A DNA stretch of 64,000 nucleotides, from NCBI GenBank assembly GCA_037953745.1, contig JBAKBP010000678.1:124001-188000 (forward strand), given 5' to 3'. Shown here piece after piece: positions 9,784 to 19,666 of the stretch; position 1 is the stretch's first letter; each line of letters starts with the position of its first letter. Position numbers and translations under genes: made by a program. This stretch comes from Lithodes maja. Taxonomy: Eukaryota > Arthropoda > Malacostraca > Decapoda > Lithodidae. The notes under the pieces are model-generated. The model saw nothing but the letters and a program-made list of their open reading frames with translations. It did no database searches and was not told the origin of the DNA.

Positions 9784-11015
9784 CCTAACAAGTGCGCATG
9801 GGGGTAATTGGAAACGTCCCCCTGTGCTGATGTATTTGAGGTGTTTCCGTCACTAAAATATTAATTGTACCATTAATAGCATTAATACTTATCCATATGC
9901 GCCTATTATGGGTTGATTATAAAGGTATTAACCTGAAACAACAATAAAACGAATGAAAACAGCATTTGGATGGTCAAAATCGGAGATATAGCCCGCGAGT
10001 TGTATAATGTATAGGTGAGGCAAGCTGCTTTCCCGCCAATTTCCCCCAAGGCCACTGAGACACAGTCGATCGATACTCTCTCTCTCTCTCTCTTGCATTC
10101 GCTTGCTATCAGTGATGACCACACCCTGCAACCGGATTTCTAATGTTAGCACGAAAATATACCTCAGAATAAGGGAATAACAGGGAAAATAGGTGATAAC
10201 TGAAGGAGAGGAGGAAAGTGGGGAAGGAGGGGAGGTAGAGGACTGAGATTTTGCATGGCCCAGGGGCCAAAAAAAAAAAAAAAAATAATACATTTTTTTT
10301 TTTTGATGTCAAAAGTTGATTTTTTTTTTCTCCGACTCTTAACCCGGGAGCTGCCGGGAGACTCTTAAGAGTTCCCCCGGCGGACTGCGGGAAGACTCTT
10401 GAGAGTAAGTAAAATAAAAAATCAACTTTTGACATCGAAAAAAAATTCTTTTTTTTATTTTTATTTTTTTTTGGCCCCTGGGCCATGCAAAATCTCAGTC
10501 CTCTACCTCCCCTCCTTCCCCACTTTCCTCCTCTCCTTCAGTTATCACCTATTTTCCCTATTATTCCCTTATTCTGAGGTATATTTTCGTGCTAACATTA
10601 GCGAGTTGCAAGCAGGGTGTTGTCATCACTGATGGCAAGCGAGTGCAAGAGAGAGAGAGAGAGTATCGATCGACTGTGTCTCAGTGGCCTTGGGGGAAAT
10701 TGGCGGGAAAGCAGTTTGCCTCACCCATACATTATACAACTCGCGGGCTATATCTCCGATTTTGACCATCCAAACGCTGTTTTCACTCGTTTTATTGTTG
10801 TTTCAGGTTAATACCTTTATAATCAACCCATAATAGGCTCATATGGATAATTATTAATGCTATTAATGGTACAATGACTATTTTAGTGACGGAAACACCT
10901 CAAATACGTCAGCACAGGGGGACGTTTTCAATTACCCCCATGCGCACTTGTTAGGTTAAGAGTCTCCCCGCAGTCCGCCGGGGGAACTCTTAAGAGTCTC
11001 CCCGCAGTTCCCGGG
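9784..11015 (+). mobile_element. TTAA MITE copy B, containing copy C
   Basis: TTAA at 9,780-9,783 and 11,016-11,019. Same family and orientation as copy A. It inserted in the 3' noncoding part of the gypsy element and was itself split at its terminal palindrome ACTC-TTAA-GAGT by copy C, so its outer ~55 bp lie at 10,960-11,015. Confidence 0.88.
10343..10955 (-). mobile_element. TTAA MITE copy C, nested in copy B
   Basis: TTAA at 10,339-10,342 and 10,956-10,959. A complete 613-bp copy in opposite orientation to B, with both family ends (CCCGGGAGCTGC... and ...GCGCACTTGTTAGG). It is the cleanest uninterrupted reference copy in this part of the window. Confidence 0.9.
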
Positions 11016-11276
11016 TTAATCATGTGAAATGGATAATTCTATATTTAATGCAATATACAACTTCAACAGATTAAGGTCACTCCAGTAGTGTTATTAGTGA
11101 ATTAATGTATAATAATGATTCTATGGATAAGTATTTGTATTCAGAAGATTATATTAGCCAATTATGATTTGCAGTACAGTACTGTAATAAGTTATAGTTA
11201 TGTTCAATAAAGATTGTACTGTACTGGTATAATATAAAGATATTGAAGGAATTATGTTTTATAAGAAAAGGAGGGA

Positions 11277-11396
11277 TGTAGTGTATATGTCTATAAGGAG
11301 GAGCCGTTGTAACGGGGTTGTGTAAGGAGGAGCGTGACGGAGGAATTCAAATAAACTTGTGTCCAGAGCACGCTGTCTTTAATGACATCCTTTACA
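11277..11396 (+). repeat. Short 3' LTR of the plus-strand gypsy element (putative)
   Basis: After the purine run AAAAGGAGGGA comes TGTAGTGTATATG, and the unit ends TCCTTTACA, giving TG...CA ends about 120 bp apart with AATAAA at 11,350. Very short LTRs are known in the Mag lineage of Ty3/gypsy. The matching 5' LTR is lost with the 5' truncation, so the boundaries cannot be checked internally. Confidence 0.55.
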
Positions 11397-11423
11397 TTAT
11401 TATCTGGAGGCCTGAGGACTTAA

Positions 11424-12028
11424 CCCGGGAACTGCGGGGAGACTCTTAAGAGTTCCCCCGGCGGACTGCGGGAAGACTCTTAGGAGTAAGGCTATTAAAA
11501 AATCCATTTAAAACACCCCAAAGCCAATTTTTTTTTTTTTTTATTGCCCCTGGGCCATGCCACATATCACTCCTCCACCTCCCCTCCTTCCCCACTTTCC
11601 TCACCTCCTTCAGTTATCACCTATTTTCCCTGTTATTCCCTTATTCTGTGGTCTATTTTTGTGCTAACATTAGCGTGTTGCAAGCAGGGCATTGTCATCA
11701 CTGTTACCAAGCGAGTGGAAGAGAGAGAGAGAGAGTATCGATCGACAGTCTCTCTCCAGACTTGGGAAAGAGTGGTGGGGAGGGAGGTTGCCTCAGCCAT
11801 ACATTATGTAACTCCCGGCCTGTATCGCCGATTTTGACCATCCAAACGCTGTTTCCACTTGTTTTATTGTTGTAACAGGTTAATACCTTTATAATCAACC
11901 TATTATAGGCGCATATGGACAAGTATTAATGCTATTTATGGTAAAATAACGATGTTAGTGATGGGAACAGCTCAAATACGTCAGCACAGGAGTGTGGTGT
12001 CTCATACCCCCCATGCGCATTTCTTAGG
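11424..12028 (-). mobile_element. TTAA MITE copy D (diverged subfamily)
   Basis: TTAA at 11,420-11,423 and 12,029-12,032. Same terminal CCCGGGAACTGC module, but the interior (CATTTAAAACACCCC, then GCCCCTGGGCCATGCC) differs from A-C and is shared in part with copy G, so at least two subfamilies are present. Confidence 0.85.
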
Positions 12029-12548
12029 TTAACAAAGATCATGGAGGTTTGAGGAATGGGGCGAAGGTTAACCCATTTCTGATGGTGGGGGGGAATATGG
12101 CATTTGTCTTGGATGATGGCGGGGCTGATAATGATGGGATTGCAGTTTAGAGGGGGTCCTGGCATGTGGTTTGTTTTTAGTGTGTTTGGGTATGTTCGTT
12201 TTCTGTGTGTCAGGGTGGGGCATAGAAAACGCGGAGGGGAGGGGTACCTGTGACATTTCGGCTGTGGTTGGAAGAGGGGTAAACATAGAAAACGGAATTT
12301 CAGAGGGGGTCGTGTGTGGTTTGTGTGGTGCATGTACATTCATTTGAGCATTGGATAGGGTTTGCATAGGACATTTATCAGGGGTGGTCTGGAAAGAAGG
12401 TGGCATGGAAGGTTGCACAGGATGGTCAATGTTATTTGGAGTATTCAGCAAAACATTTAAAGAAGGGTGCATGGCATTTTCTGGGATAATGGTAGTGGAA
12501 TATGGGCTAAGAGAATGGGCATTACATAAAGACATGGACTTTTCTCTT

Positions 12549-13169
12549 TCAGCTTTGATGGGGTAGGGGTTGAGCCTTTAGGTTTCGGGGAGGTCTGGTG
12601 GATAGGAGTGTTGGGGGTGATTTTTTTTTTTTTTTTTTCTGGGGGGGCATTTTGTGACTGCTCTGGGGATAGTGAGGCTGATTCACACCTTTGTGATTCA
12701 GGGTGCAACAGGGCGGCTGAGGGGACTCCATCTTGGTGGAGCTTATGGACTGGGTTTTTTTTATTTGGAGTTTTTTGTTTTTTTTTAAAGAGATCAGTCG
12801 TTGGCCGCAATCAACTTGGGCCTGGAGTTTCTGGAGGAGGTCAAGTCCTAAATATCCGTCGTAATGTTGACAATCGGATGGAAAAACTATGAATGAATGG
12901 TAGCAATTGGCATGGGGGGCAGGGGTAGTTACGTGGAGAGGTTGTGTTTCACCCCGGATTTGTAAGGGAGTGTCTCCGGCACTGATTAGTTTGGATTTTG
13001 TGGGTGACAGTGCCCCAAACTTGCGGTGATGTTTGCAAAAGAAGGAATGGAACAAGCATGATCTAGAGGCGCCAGTGTCGATCAGTAATCGGACAGGAAT
13101 GTCCTTAATCTTGGCGAGGTGATAAATGGGGGCAGTTCGGTCATTGAGGGCGTCCCCCGCCGAGGCCAT
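12549..13169 (-). pseudogene. Retropepsin (aspartic protease) of an LTR retrotransposon
   Basis: The frame has the catalytic motif LLIDTGASRSCLF at residues 29-41, preceded by PVRL, and the second conserved retropepsin segment YDGYLGLDLLQKL at about residue 103. These proteases cut Gag-Pol polyproteins as dimers. After about residue 130 the frame becomes Lys/Pro-rich low complexity with runs from T-tracts, and a shifted frame at 12,068-12,535 continues the same Pro/Thr/His-rich style. No RT follows: the element is cut at 12,032 by MITE D. Upstream (13,170-13,495) an acidic stretch (SVNEEEFVEEEDAGDL) and a Cys-rich piece look like the end of Gag. Confidence 0.75.
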
Positions 13170-13490
13170 CGTGGGCAGGGGATACTCTAAAAATCCTGGC
13201 GGTCTATTTCTGACTCTTCCAGGATTCCCTCTGAAGTTTCAGGGTTCATGAGATGAGCAACATCTTCCTGCTCCAAATCCCCGGCATCCTCTTCCTCAAC
13301 AAACTCCTCCTCATTTACTGAAATGCGAGGTTGGTTTGATCGAGGTTTTGCGGAGTCGCAGATTTCATGAAGGGCACACTTTGAACTACATGCGGGAAAT
13401 CATAGGGGTTTATAATGACCAGGGTGGGGTTCTTATTCTGATTGATGTTGTAGGTCTTGTTCCGGTTGTAGATCCGCCACAGTGGGTTGG

Positions 13491-13495
<5 letters not shown>
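13170..13495 (-). pseudogene. Gag C-terminal remnant upstream of the protease
   Basis: Read on the minus strand, a Cys-rich piece CSSKCALHEICD, possibly a decayed zinc knuckle, leads into SVNEEEFVEEEDAGDLEQ and then into the protease frame at 13,169. It is cut off at 13,495 by the (ATT)n tail of the LINE inserted there. Confidence 0.45.
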
Positions 13496-13521
<26 letters not shown>

Positions 13522-13816
13522 TTTATTCAGTTAGCAATTTACAGAGTTGGTACCACATAGTTTGTTACAAATATGACATGTACCAGCCTTGCATAATTCC
13601 AACTAAGGATAGCCCAATAAGGCCGTTAGGCGTATTTCCATTGGGGTCCTTGTGGGATTAGGTTAGCTGGGGAAAATGGGGAGGATAAAGAAATAGATAC
13701 TTTAGAGAAAGCATTTCTAGGGGGTTATTTTAAGATACCTTACATCCTATAGTAAATATCAGTAATCCGTAATCAGTAATCATTTCAGTTTGGTTTGTCT
13801 ATCTCTTATGTCGCAT

Positions 13817-16800
13817 TTAGTAGTAGACATAAGCTTGGTGCTCCCTTCTCGCAGCTGTCCGGTTCAGGTGTTCCTTCAGGCTACGTCTGAAGGAATACAG
13901 TGTTCTCTTTTCACGGACTGACTGGGGTAGGTCGTTCCAGTCTTTGATGGCGGTGAAGAAGAATGTTTGCTTACCCTGTCCTTGGATTCTCGGGACCTTA
14001 AAATTAAACATCCTGTTTCTTGTATTATGTCCACTCCTCTCATTTGCTTTAACAAAATCATTCTTTAGGTACTCTGGAGCTCTGTCATAGAAAATTTTGA
14101 AGGCATTAGTGAGCCTGATTTGTTTGGCCCTGTCAGCGACATTGAGCATACCTAGTGACTGAAGTTGTTCCTGGCCAACATGTGATCTGGGTCCTAGGTT
14201 CAGCATGAACCTAACCATTTTATTTTGAGTGACCTGAAGTTTGTGCTGTGCTGATTTAGATGATGCAGAGTACCAGGATGACACAGAATAGTCAAAATGA
14301 CATTGAACAAGCGCTTGGCAGAGGGTCTTTTTGGTCGCCGCGGGCAAGCATCCCACCTGTCTATACAGGTATTTTATACGTGCTCTACACTTACTCAGGA
14401 TAGATTCCAAAATTGTTTCACCTGACAAACTCGCGTCCAGTTTTAGTCCGAGATATTTAACTTGTGACACTGTTGTTATAGGAATATCATTACAGTTGAC
14501 CGAGAAGCCCACAATGTCTTTCAGTTTGCGTTTTGTTCCACATAAGATGGCTTCCGTCTTGCCCAGGTGAAGAGATAGTCTATTGTCCACTAGCCATTCA
14601 CTACATGATTCTAGTTCTTTGGAAAGTGAAGCGGCAATACTTATTGGGTCTTTTCCTGAAACCAGGAGCACGCTGTCGTCTGCATACAGTAATAATTTAC
14701 ATGAGACGCTCAGTTCCATGTCGTTCACATAACAGAGAAAGAGTAAGGGACCAAGGATGCTTCCCTGCGGGACCCCACAGTTAATTGGCATAGGATCAGA
14801 TATATTATCATCAATTTTGACTCTTTGGGTTCTACCACTAAGATAAGATTTAAACCAGTTCACAGATCCTATGCCCATTGCTTGTAGTTTATTACATAGG
14901 ATATCATGGTCTACTGTGTCAAACGCTTTTTGTAGATCAAGAAGAACCATACCGGTGTAGTTACCTTTAGACATTTCTTTACGAATGTGATCCGTTAAGT
15001 GGATGAGACAGGAGTCTGTCGAGTACATGCATCTGAAACCTGATTGAAACTTATAGAATAGATCATTTTGTTTGAGGTAGTGTTCAATTTGGGTGTATAC
15101 CGCTCTTTCAAGGATTTTAGATACAATACATAATATGCTAACTGGTCTGTAGTTACCAACTTCTAGTTTATTTCCTTTCTTGAATAGAGGGGTTACAATA
15201 GCTTCCTTCAGTTCAGCAGGTACAGTGTTGGTGTTAATTGACAAGTTGATGATGTGAGTTAGGGGGCCTGCTATACCAATGGCTCCATCTCGTAGAAATT
15301 TGGCAGGAATTTTGTCTGGTCCTGTGCTTTTATGTACATTTAGGTTAGACAGCTCGTCAAAAGTGTATTTTGGTGTAACATTTTGCAATCCAAATGTGTT
15401 TGGGTGTATGTCTTTATCTCTGTAGAAATTTCGAAAGGTGGCCGTTGTTGTCGTGTATTTATTGAGAGGTTGAGGTAGGTTCTGTGCAAGTGTGTTTGCT
15501 ATGGAGGTGAAGAAGGAGTTGAAGTAGGTTGAAATTTGTCGTTTATCGTGGCAAATCTGATCATTAATGGTGAGAGCAATATTAGTGTTAGACGAATCCC
15601 TTGTCTTGTTGCTGTAGCCTGTTGTTTTTAGGTGCCTCCATAGTTTCTTTGGATTATTCTGATATTCCTCTGCCTTATTGTGAAAATAATTAGTTTTCGC
15701 TGATTTTATTTTCCTACTTAGTTTATTCCTGGCCCTGTTGAACTCATGTTTCAGACCTTGATCCTGTCTATGTTTCGCTAGCCTTTTTAACAGATTGTCT
15801 CTGTGTTCCAGATGGTGTAGTATGTCATTGTTGATCCATGGGTCTGACCTTGCTTTAATTCGTATGTCTTTCAGAGGAGCTATTTCGTCTAGAATGTTTG
15901 TGATGATGGTTCTGAAGCCAACCCATGCGTCATTAACGTTTGTACTTCCAAACACTGGAGACCAGTCTGTATTCCATAAAATGTCCAGAAATGTTTCTTT
16001 ATTGTAGTTTCTGAGTGACCTTGTTTTGATAATCTTGTGATTCTCTAGGGTAATTTTTGTGGTTTTTCGTGTGCAATATGTGCCGAAGTGATCACTTATC
16101 CCAGTCTGTATAACCCCTGATTGGGATATTTTGTCCTCTCTGTTACAGTTTATGTGGTCTATTATTGTGGCAGTGTTCTCAGAGATACGTGTGGGGGTTG
16201 TGATGAGTTGTTTATGATTGTGCATTGTCAGTATATGCCTATATTCTCGTACAAGCCTATCATTTCGTTGTTTGTAACACAGGTTAAAATCCCCTAGTAT
16301 GATGGATTCATTCCGAGGGTCTAGCGATGACAACGTTCGTTCAAATTTGGTCAAGAATTGTGTGTCGTCTGGTGGCCTATAGCATACCCCAATTGTGATG
16401 GGTCTTGTCCTCGGCAGGCGTAGATCGATCCACAGAGCTTCGTGATTTTCTACATGGAGGTCGGTCCTGGTTGTGTGTGTGAGGTTGTTTTTTACATACA
16501 GACATACTCCTCCCCCATGCCTATTGCGATCATTCCTAACCATGTTGAAACCTTGAATGTTTATTTCACCATCGTTTATACTTGAATCCAGCCAGGTTTC
16601 TGTGATTGCAATTATTGAAGCTTTGGTCTTATTAGCTAACAAGTTTATTTCTGACAATTTATGGTACATTGATCTGGCGTTAATGTGGATAAGATGGAGC
16701 CCTTTGTTGGTGAACACTCTGTATTCATCTTTGATTTTGAATGTGTCCTGGCTGGATTCTGAGTTGTTAATACTTGGATCATTTACATTAATATTCGGTA

Positions 16801-18406
16801 ATGAATGCAAGGCACACTTATTGCAAAGGAATTCCCGTTCATCACTGTTGGTCTTCTTAGAGATGCACTTCATGTGAGCTACCTGTTTACACTTTACACA
16901 GTTTTGGATCTTCTGACGTCGTGTTATGAGTGATTCACAAATAAAACAAATGGTTTCGCGATGTTGTACAGCCGAGTTCCTACATTTAACACATTCAACT
17001 TTGTTTCTACTGTTAACGTAAGTACATCGGTTATGAACAATTTCATTACAACTGTTGCATTGTAAAAGTGAACTCCTATTGTTGAAACCAATATTACAGA
17101 CTATACATAGTTTTTTCTTACTGTTTATCATACGTCTGGAGGTGTGGTTTGGTCCGCGTCGATCAGCTGTTTGTGCGGGAGAGGGTAGGGGATACTCGCG
17201 GTCGGGCTGTGGTTGTTTGCTGTTGTTTTCATTGTCCGTTGATGCTGCTTCCCTGTAGATGTATTTGCGAGTGCTACCTGTTTTTATTGTTGTTCTTGTT
17301 GCATGTTGTGCTACTTGGGTCGCCGATATCTGTGGTATTAATGGTAATGCTGTGGGTAATGTAGAGTTGGTGGAGTGGGTAATTGCTAGTTCCCTGCATT
17401 TATCGCATTCCATTTCTTTTCTGCTGTTAACATAAGAACATCGATCGTGTGCTGTTTCATTACAGATACTACATTGTGATGTTGGACTCCTTTTGTTGAA
17501 TCTAATATCGCACACTGTACATAGATTCTTTGTATTGTTCGTCGTACGTCTGGCAGTGTGATGATCAGCTGTGCTACTAGGGTGGGGACTGTCTGTGGCT
17601 ATGTCTCCCCCTGTGACCCCTCCCTGCCCCACCTGTATTTGCTGTTTGATGATGTTGTCCTTATTCCTGGCTGCTAATGCTGCTAATGCTGCTCCATTGT
17701 TGATGTTGTTGCGACTGATGCCTTTCTTCCTAGTTGCTCCAGTTACATGTTGAGCCACCGATAGTGTTGGATTGTGTTGTGGGTTGAATTGGAGCGTGAC
17801 GGGAGACTGGGTCGCCGACCGTGTTGGGTTGTGTTGTGGGTTGAATTGGAGCGTGACGGGTGGCTGGGGTACCTGCTGGCCCAGTTTGTTATAACGAATT
17901 TTACTGCTAGGGACTGTTGAAATGTCGGTGTCTGCCTTACTTGTTTGGTGGTGAGGTTTCTTCAACGTTGAACTAGGGCTGGGGTTGGTCTCTACATCTC
18001 CGCAGCTAATTAGAGTGTAGCACAATAGGTGTTGTAGCGAAGTTGTGCCAGAGTGTTTGCCCAGTCGCGGCATCTTCCCGATATATGAAATAGACCAGGC
18101 AGGAATGGTGACCGAAATTTCACTCGTGTGTGATTTCTGTGTGACGAGGTCCCTCAATACTTGTTTAGGGTTGACCTGGTACACTACCGGTCCCCTCTGC
18201 ACCTGTATATCAGCATAGCCCCTCTGGATGTTGAGAAGGATGATACATAGAGAGAGGGCTACGCCCGCACCCTTCATCCCTCCCGCCATCTTTGATTGGA
18301 ATCTTTGGTTGGAATCGTGGTCTGCTAGGCTGAGGCTTCCCGGAGGGATAGGCGGGCTTGGAGTTGGAGTTTTGCGGATGAGTGGTATACCTCTTGATGG
18401 CAGCAA
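13817..18406 (-). CDS. LINE polyprotein: 2A-like motif, zinc fingers, endonuclease, RT
   Basis: One unbroken frame of 1,529 codons. Met40 (codon at 18,287-18,289, context AAAGATGG) is the likelier start and is followed by a hydrophobic stretch (GVALSLCIILLNI) like a signal sequence. GDVETNPSP at residues 136-144 resembles a 2A peptide. Three Cys/His PHD-like fingers follow at about residues 300-540 (CTVCDIRF, CIVCNIGF, CFICESLI). The APE endonuclease covers about 565-790 (HINARSM, ITETWLD, LGDFN, SDHFG). The RT has KSTGPDKIPAKFL, NYRPVSILC, GVPQGSILGPLLF and YADDS at about residue 1,241. Cys-rich fingers before APE-RT fit CR1/L2-like LINEs. Absence of stops over 4.6 kb argues for recent activity. 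Confidence 0.9.
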   Translation of the reverse strand: MLPSRGIPLIRKTPTPSPPIPPGSLSLADHDSNQRFQSKMAGGMKGAGVALSLCIILLNIQRGYADIQVQRGPVVYQVNPKQVLRDLVTQKSHTSEISVTIPAWSISYIGKMPRLGKHSGTTSLQHLLCYTLISCGDVETNPSPSSTLKKPHHQTSKADTDISTVPSSKIRYNKLGQQVPQPPVTLQFNPQHNPTRSATQSPVTLQFNPQHNPTLSVAQHVTGATRKKGISRNNINNGAALAALAARNKDNIIKQQIQVGQGGVTGGDIATDSPHPSSTADHHTARRTTNNTKNLCTVCDIRFNKRSPTSQCSICNETAHDRCSYVNSRKEMECDKCRELAITHSTNSTLPTALPLIPQISATQVAQHATRTTIKTGSTRKYIYREAASTDNENNSKQPQPDREYPLPSPAQTADRRGPNHTSRRMINSKKKLCIVCNIGFNNRSSLLQCNSCNEIVHNRCTYVNSRNKVECVKCRNSAVQHRETICFICESLITRRQKIQNCVKCKQVAHMKCISKKTNSDEREFLCNKCALHSLPNINVNDPSINNSESSQDTFKIKDEYRVFTNKGLHLIHINARSMYHKLSEINLLANKTKASIIAITETWLDSSINDGEINIQGFNMVRNDRNRHGGGVCLYVKNNLTHTTRTDLHVENHEALWIDLRLPRTRPITIGVCYRPPDDTQFLTKFERTLSSLDPRNESIILGDFNLCYKQRNDRLVREYRHILTMHNHKQLITTPTRISENTATIIDHINCNREDKISQSGVIQTGISDHFGTYCTRKTTKITLENHKIIKTRSLRNYNKETFLDILWNTDWSPVFGSTNVNDAWVGFRTIITNILDEIAPLKDIRIKARSDPWINNDILHHLEHRDNLLKRLAKHRQDQGLKHEFNRARNKLSRKIKSAKTNYFHNKAEEYQNNPKKLWRHLKTTGYSNKTRDSSNTNIALTINDQICHDKRQISTYFNSFFTSIANTLAQNLPQPLNKYTTTTATFRNFYRDKDIHPNTFGLQNVTPKYTFDELSNLNVHKSTGPDKIPAKFLRDGAIGIAGPLTHIINLSINTNTVPAELKEAIVTPLFKKGNKLEVGNYRPVSILCIVSKILERAVYTQIEHYLKQNDLFYKFQSGFRCMYSTDSCLIHLTDHIRKEMSKGNYTGMVLLDLQKAFDTVDHDILCNKLQAMGIGSVNWFKSYLSGRTQRVKIDDNISDPMPINCGVPQGSILGPLLFLCYVNDMELSVSCKLLLYADDSVLLVSGKDPISIAASLSKELESCSEWLVDNRLSLHLGKTEAILCGTKRKLKDIVGFSVNCNDIPITTVSQVKYLGLKLDASLSGETILESILSKCRARIKYLYRQVGCLPAATKKTLCQALVQCHFDYSVSSWYSASSKSAQHKLQVTQNKMVRFMLNLGPRSHVGQEQLQSLGMLNVADRAKQIRLTNAFKIFYDRAPEYLKNDFVKANERSGHNTRNRMFNFKVPRIQGQGKQTFFFTAIKDWNDLPQSVREKRTLYSFRRSLKEHLNRTAARREHQAYVYY
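17975..18001 (-). other. Degenerate 2A-like ribosome-skipping motif
   Basis: The LINE protein reads LISCGDVETNPSPSS here. The functional 2A consensus is D-x-E-x-N-P-G-P, with skipping between G and P. Everything is present except Gly, which is Ser (codon AGC; GGC would be Gly). 2A-like sequences near the N-terminus of APE-type LINEs are known from other invertebrates. With Ser at this position, skipping is expected to fail or be very weak. Confidence 0.75.
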
Positions 18407-18551
18407 TTTTTGTTCGTTTCGTGGGTTGCACTGCTAGGATTCGTCGGATGGTGATTAGGACCTTTTGGAACCCGACGGGGTCGTGCACAGCGAAATATTC
18501 TTTAACCCGTAAACGGCTGCAAAGCTGCAAAGCCGGCGGCAACGCTCTTAA

Positions 18552-18691
18552 CCCGGGAACTGCGGGAAGACTCTTAACCCGGGAGCTGCGGGGAGACTCT
18601 TAAGAGTTCCCCCGGCGGACTGCGGGGAGACTCTTGAGAGTAAGTAAAACAAAAAATCAACTTTTGACATCGAAAACAAATTTATTTTTTT

Positions 18692-18723
<32 letters not shown>

Positions 18724-19207
18724 TGGTCCCTGGGCCATGCAAAATCTCAGTCCTCTACCTCCCCTCCTTCCCCACTTTCCTCCTCTCCTTCAGTTATCAT
18801 CTATTTTCCCTGTTATTCCCTTATTCTGAGGTATATTTTCGTGCTAACATTAGCGAGTTGCAAGCAGGGTGTTGTCATCACTGATGGCAAGCGAGTGCAA
18901 GAGAGAGAGAGAGAGTATCGATCGACTGTGTCTCAGTGGCCTTGGGGGAAATTGGCGGGAAAGCAGGTTGCCTCACCCATACATTATACAACTCGCGGGC
19001 TATATCTCCGATTTTGACCATCCAAACGCTGTTTTCACTCGTTTTATTGTTGTTTCAGGTTAATACCTTTATAATCAACCCATAATAGGCGCATATGGAT
19101 AAGTATTAATGCTATTAATGGTACAATGAATATTTTAGTGACGGAAACACCTCAAATACGTCAGCACAGGGGGACGTTTCCAATTACCCCCATGCGCACT
19201 TGTTAGG
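18552..19207 (-). mobile_element. TTAA MITEs E1 (tip only) and E2
   Basis: The TTAA at 18,548-18,551 is followed by 22 bp of the family end (CCCGGGAACTGCGGGAAG), then ACTC and a second TTAA at 18,574-18,577 starting a full copy (18,578-19,207) that ends at TTAA 19,208-19,211. E2 thus inserted into the ACTC-TTAA-GAGT palindrome of E1, as copy C did in B. The remainder of E1 is not found to the right of E2. Confidence 0.8.
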
Positions 19208-19666
19208 TTAAGTGTCAGAGAAAAAAAAAATCTATTTTAACCCTCCAGCCCCGGGGGCTATAGCTTATGACTGTACTCCTGTACCGGGGGTTTTGAGGAT
19301 TTTTTACCTATGTTAACTACTCTGTAAAAGAATGAATATTGCATGTAATGTTGTGAATAAAAAAAAATAATGTTCCACAAACCTTCCTCTGTCGAATGGC
19401 GTTTAGTAGAGGTCTCTAGCCCCTCTGGTTGCATAATGGTGAGCGCGGGAAGACGAGTGCTTTTTTATGCGGGAATTTCCTCCCGCGTCCGAAAGCGTCG
19501 GCCCGCCCTGGCTACGACGCACCTAGCCGCTCGCCGCGCCAAAGTATTTATCTCCCTTAGACGATTTTAGTGTTTGATATTGAGAATGTGATGTTTATTT
19601 GATATTTTCTAGTTATTTTGAGGCCAATTATATAAAATATGTTTATTAGGGTATCAATTTCACTGA

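Larger units (their letters stand above)
13496..18406 (-). mobile_element. Near-full-length APE-type LINE (CR1/L2-like)
   Basis: Covers the coding region plus a 320-bp 3' UTR that ends in an (ATT)n tract at 13,496-13,529 on the left. The right edge is uncertain: the coding frame is open from 18,406 but its likely start is at 18,287-18,289, and 18,290-18,540 may be 5' UTR or flanking DNA. It sits in a retropepsin/gag remnant. Bases 13,602-13,651 of the 3' UTR recur in the two tRNA SINEs at 1.3 and 35.8 kb. Confidence 0.85.

Noticed and set aside
10399..10632. Recurrent ~75-160-aa reading frames in the TTAA MITEs
   Set aside because: They recur only because the DNA recurs, run through poly-T and GA/CT tracts, appear on both strands, and match no known domain.
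12068..12535. Independent Pro/His-rich gene on the minus strand
   Set aside because: It continues the low-complexity style of the adjacent retropepsin frame with a shift, so it is better read as part of the same decayed LTR element.
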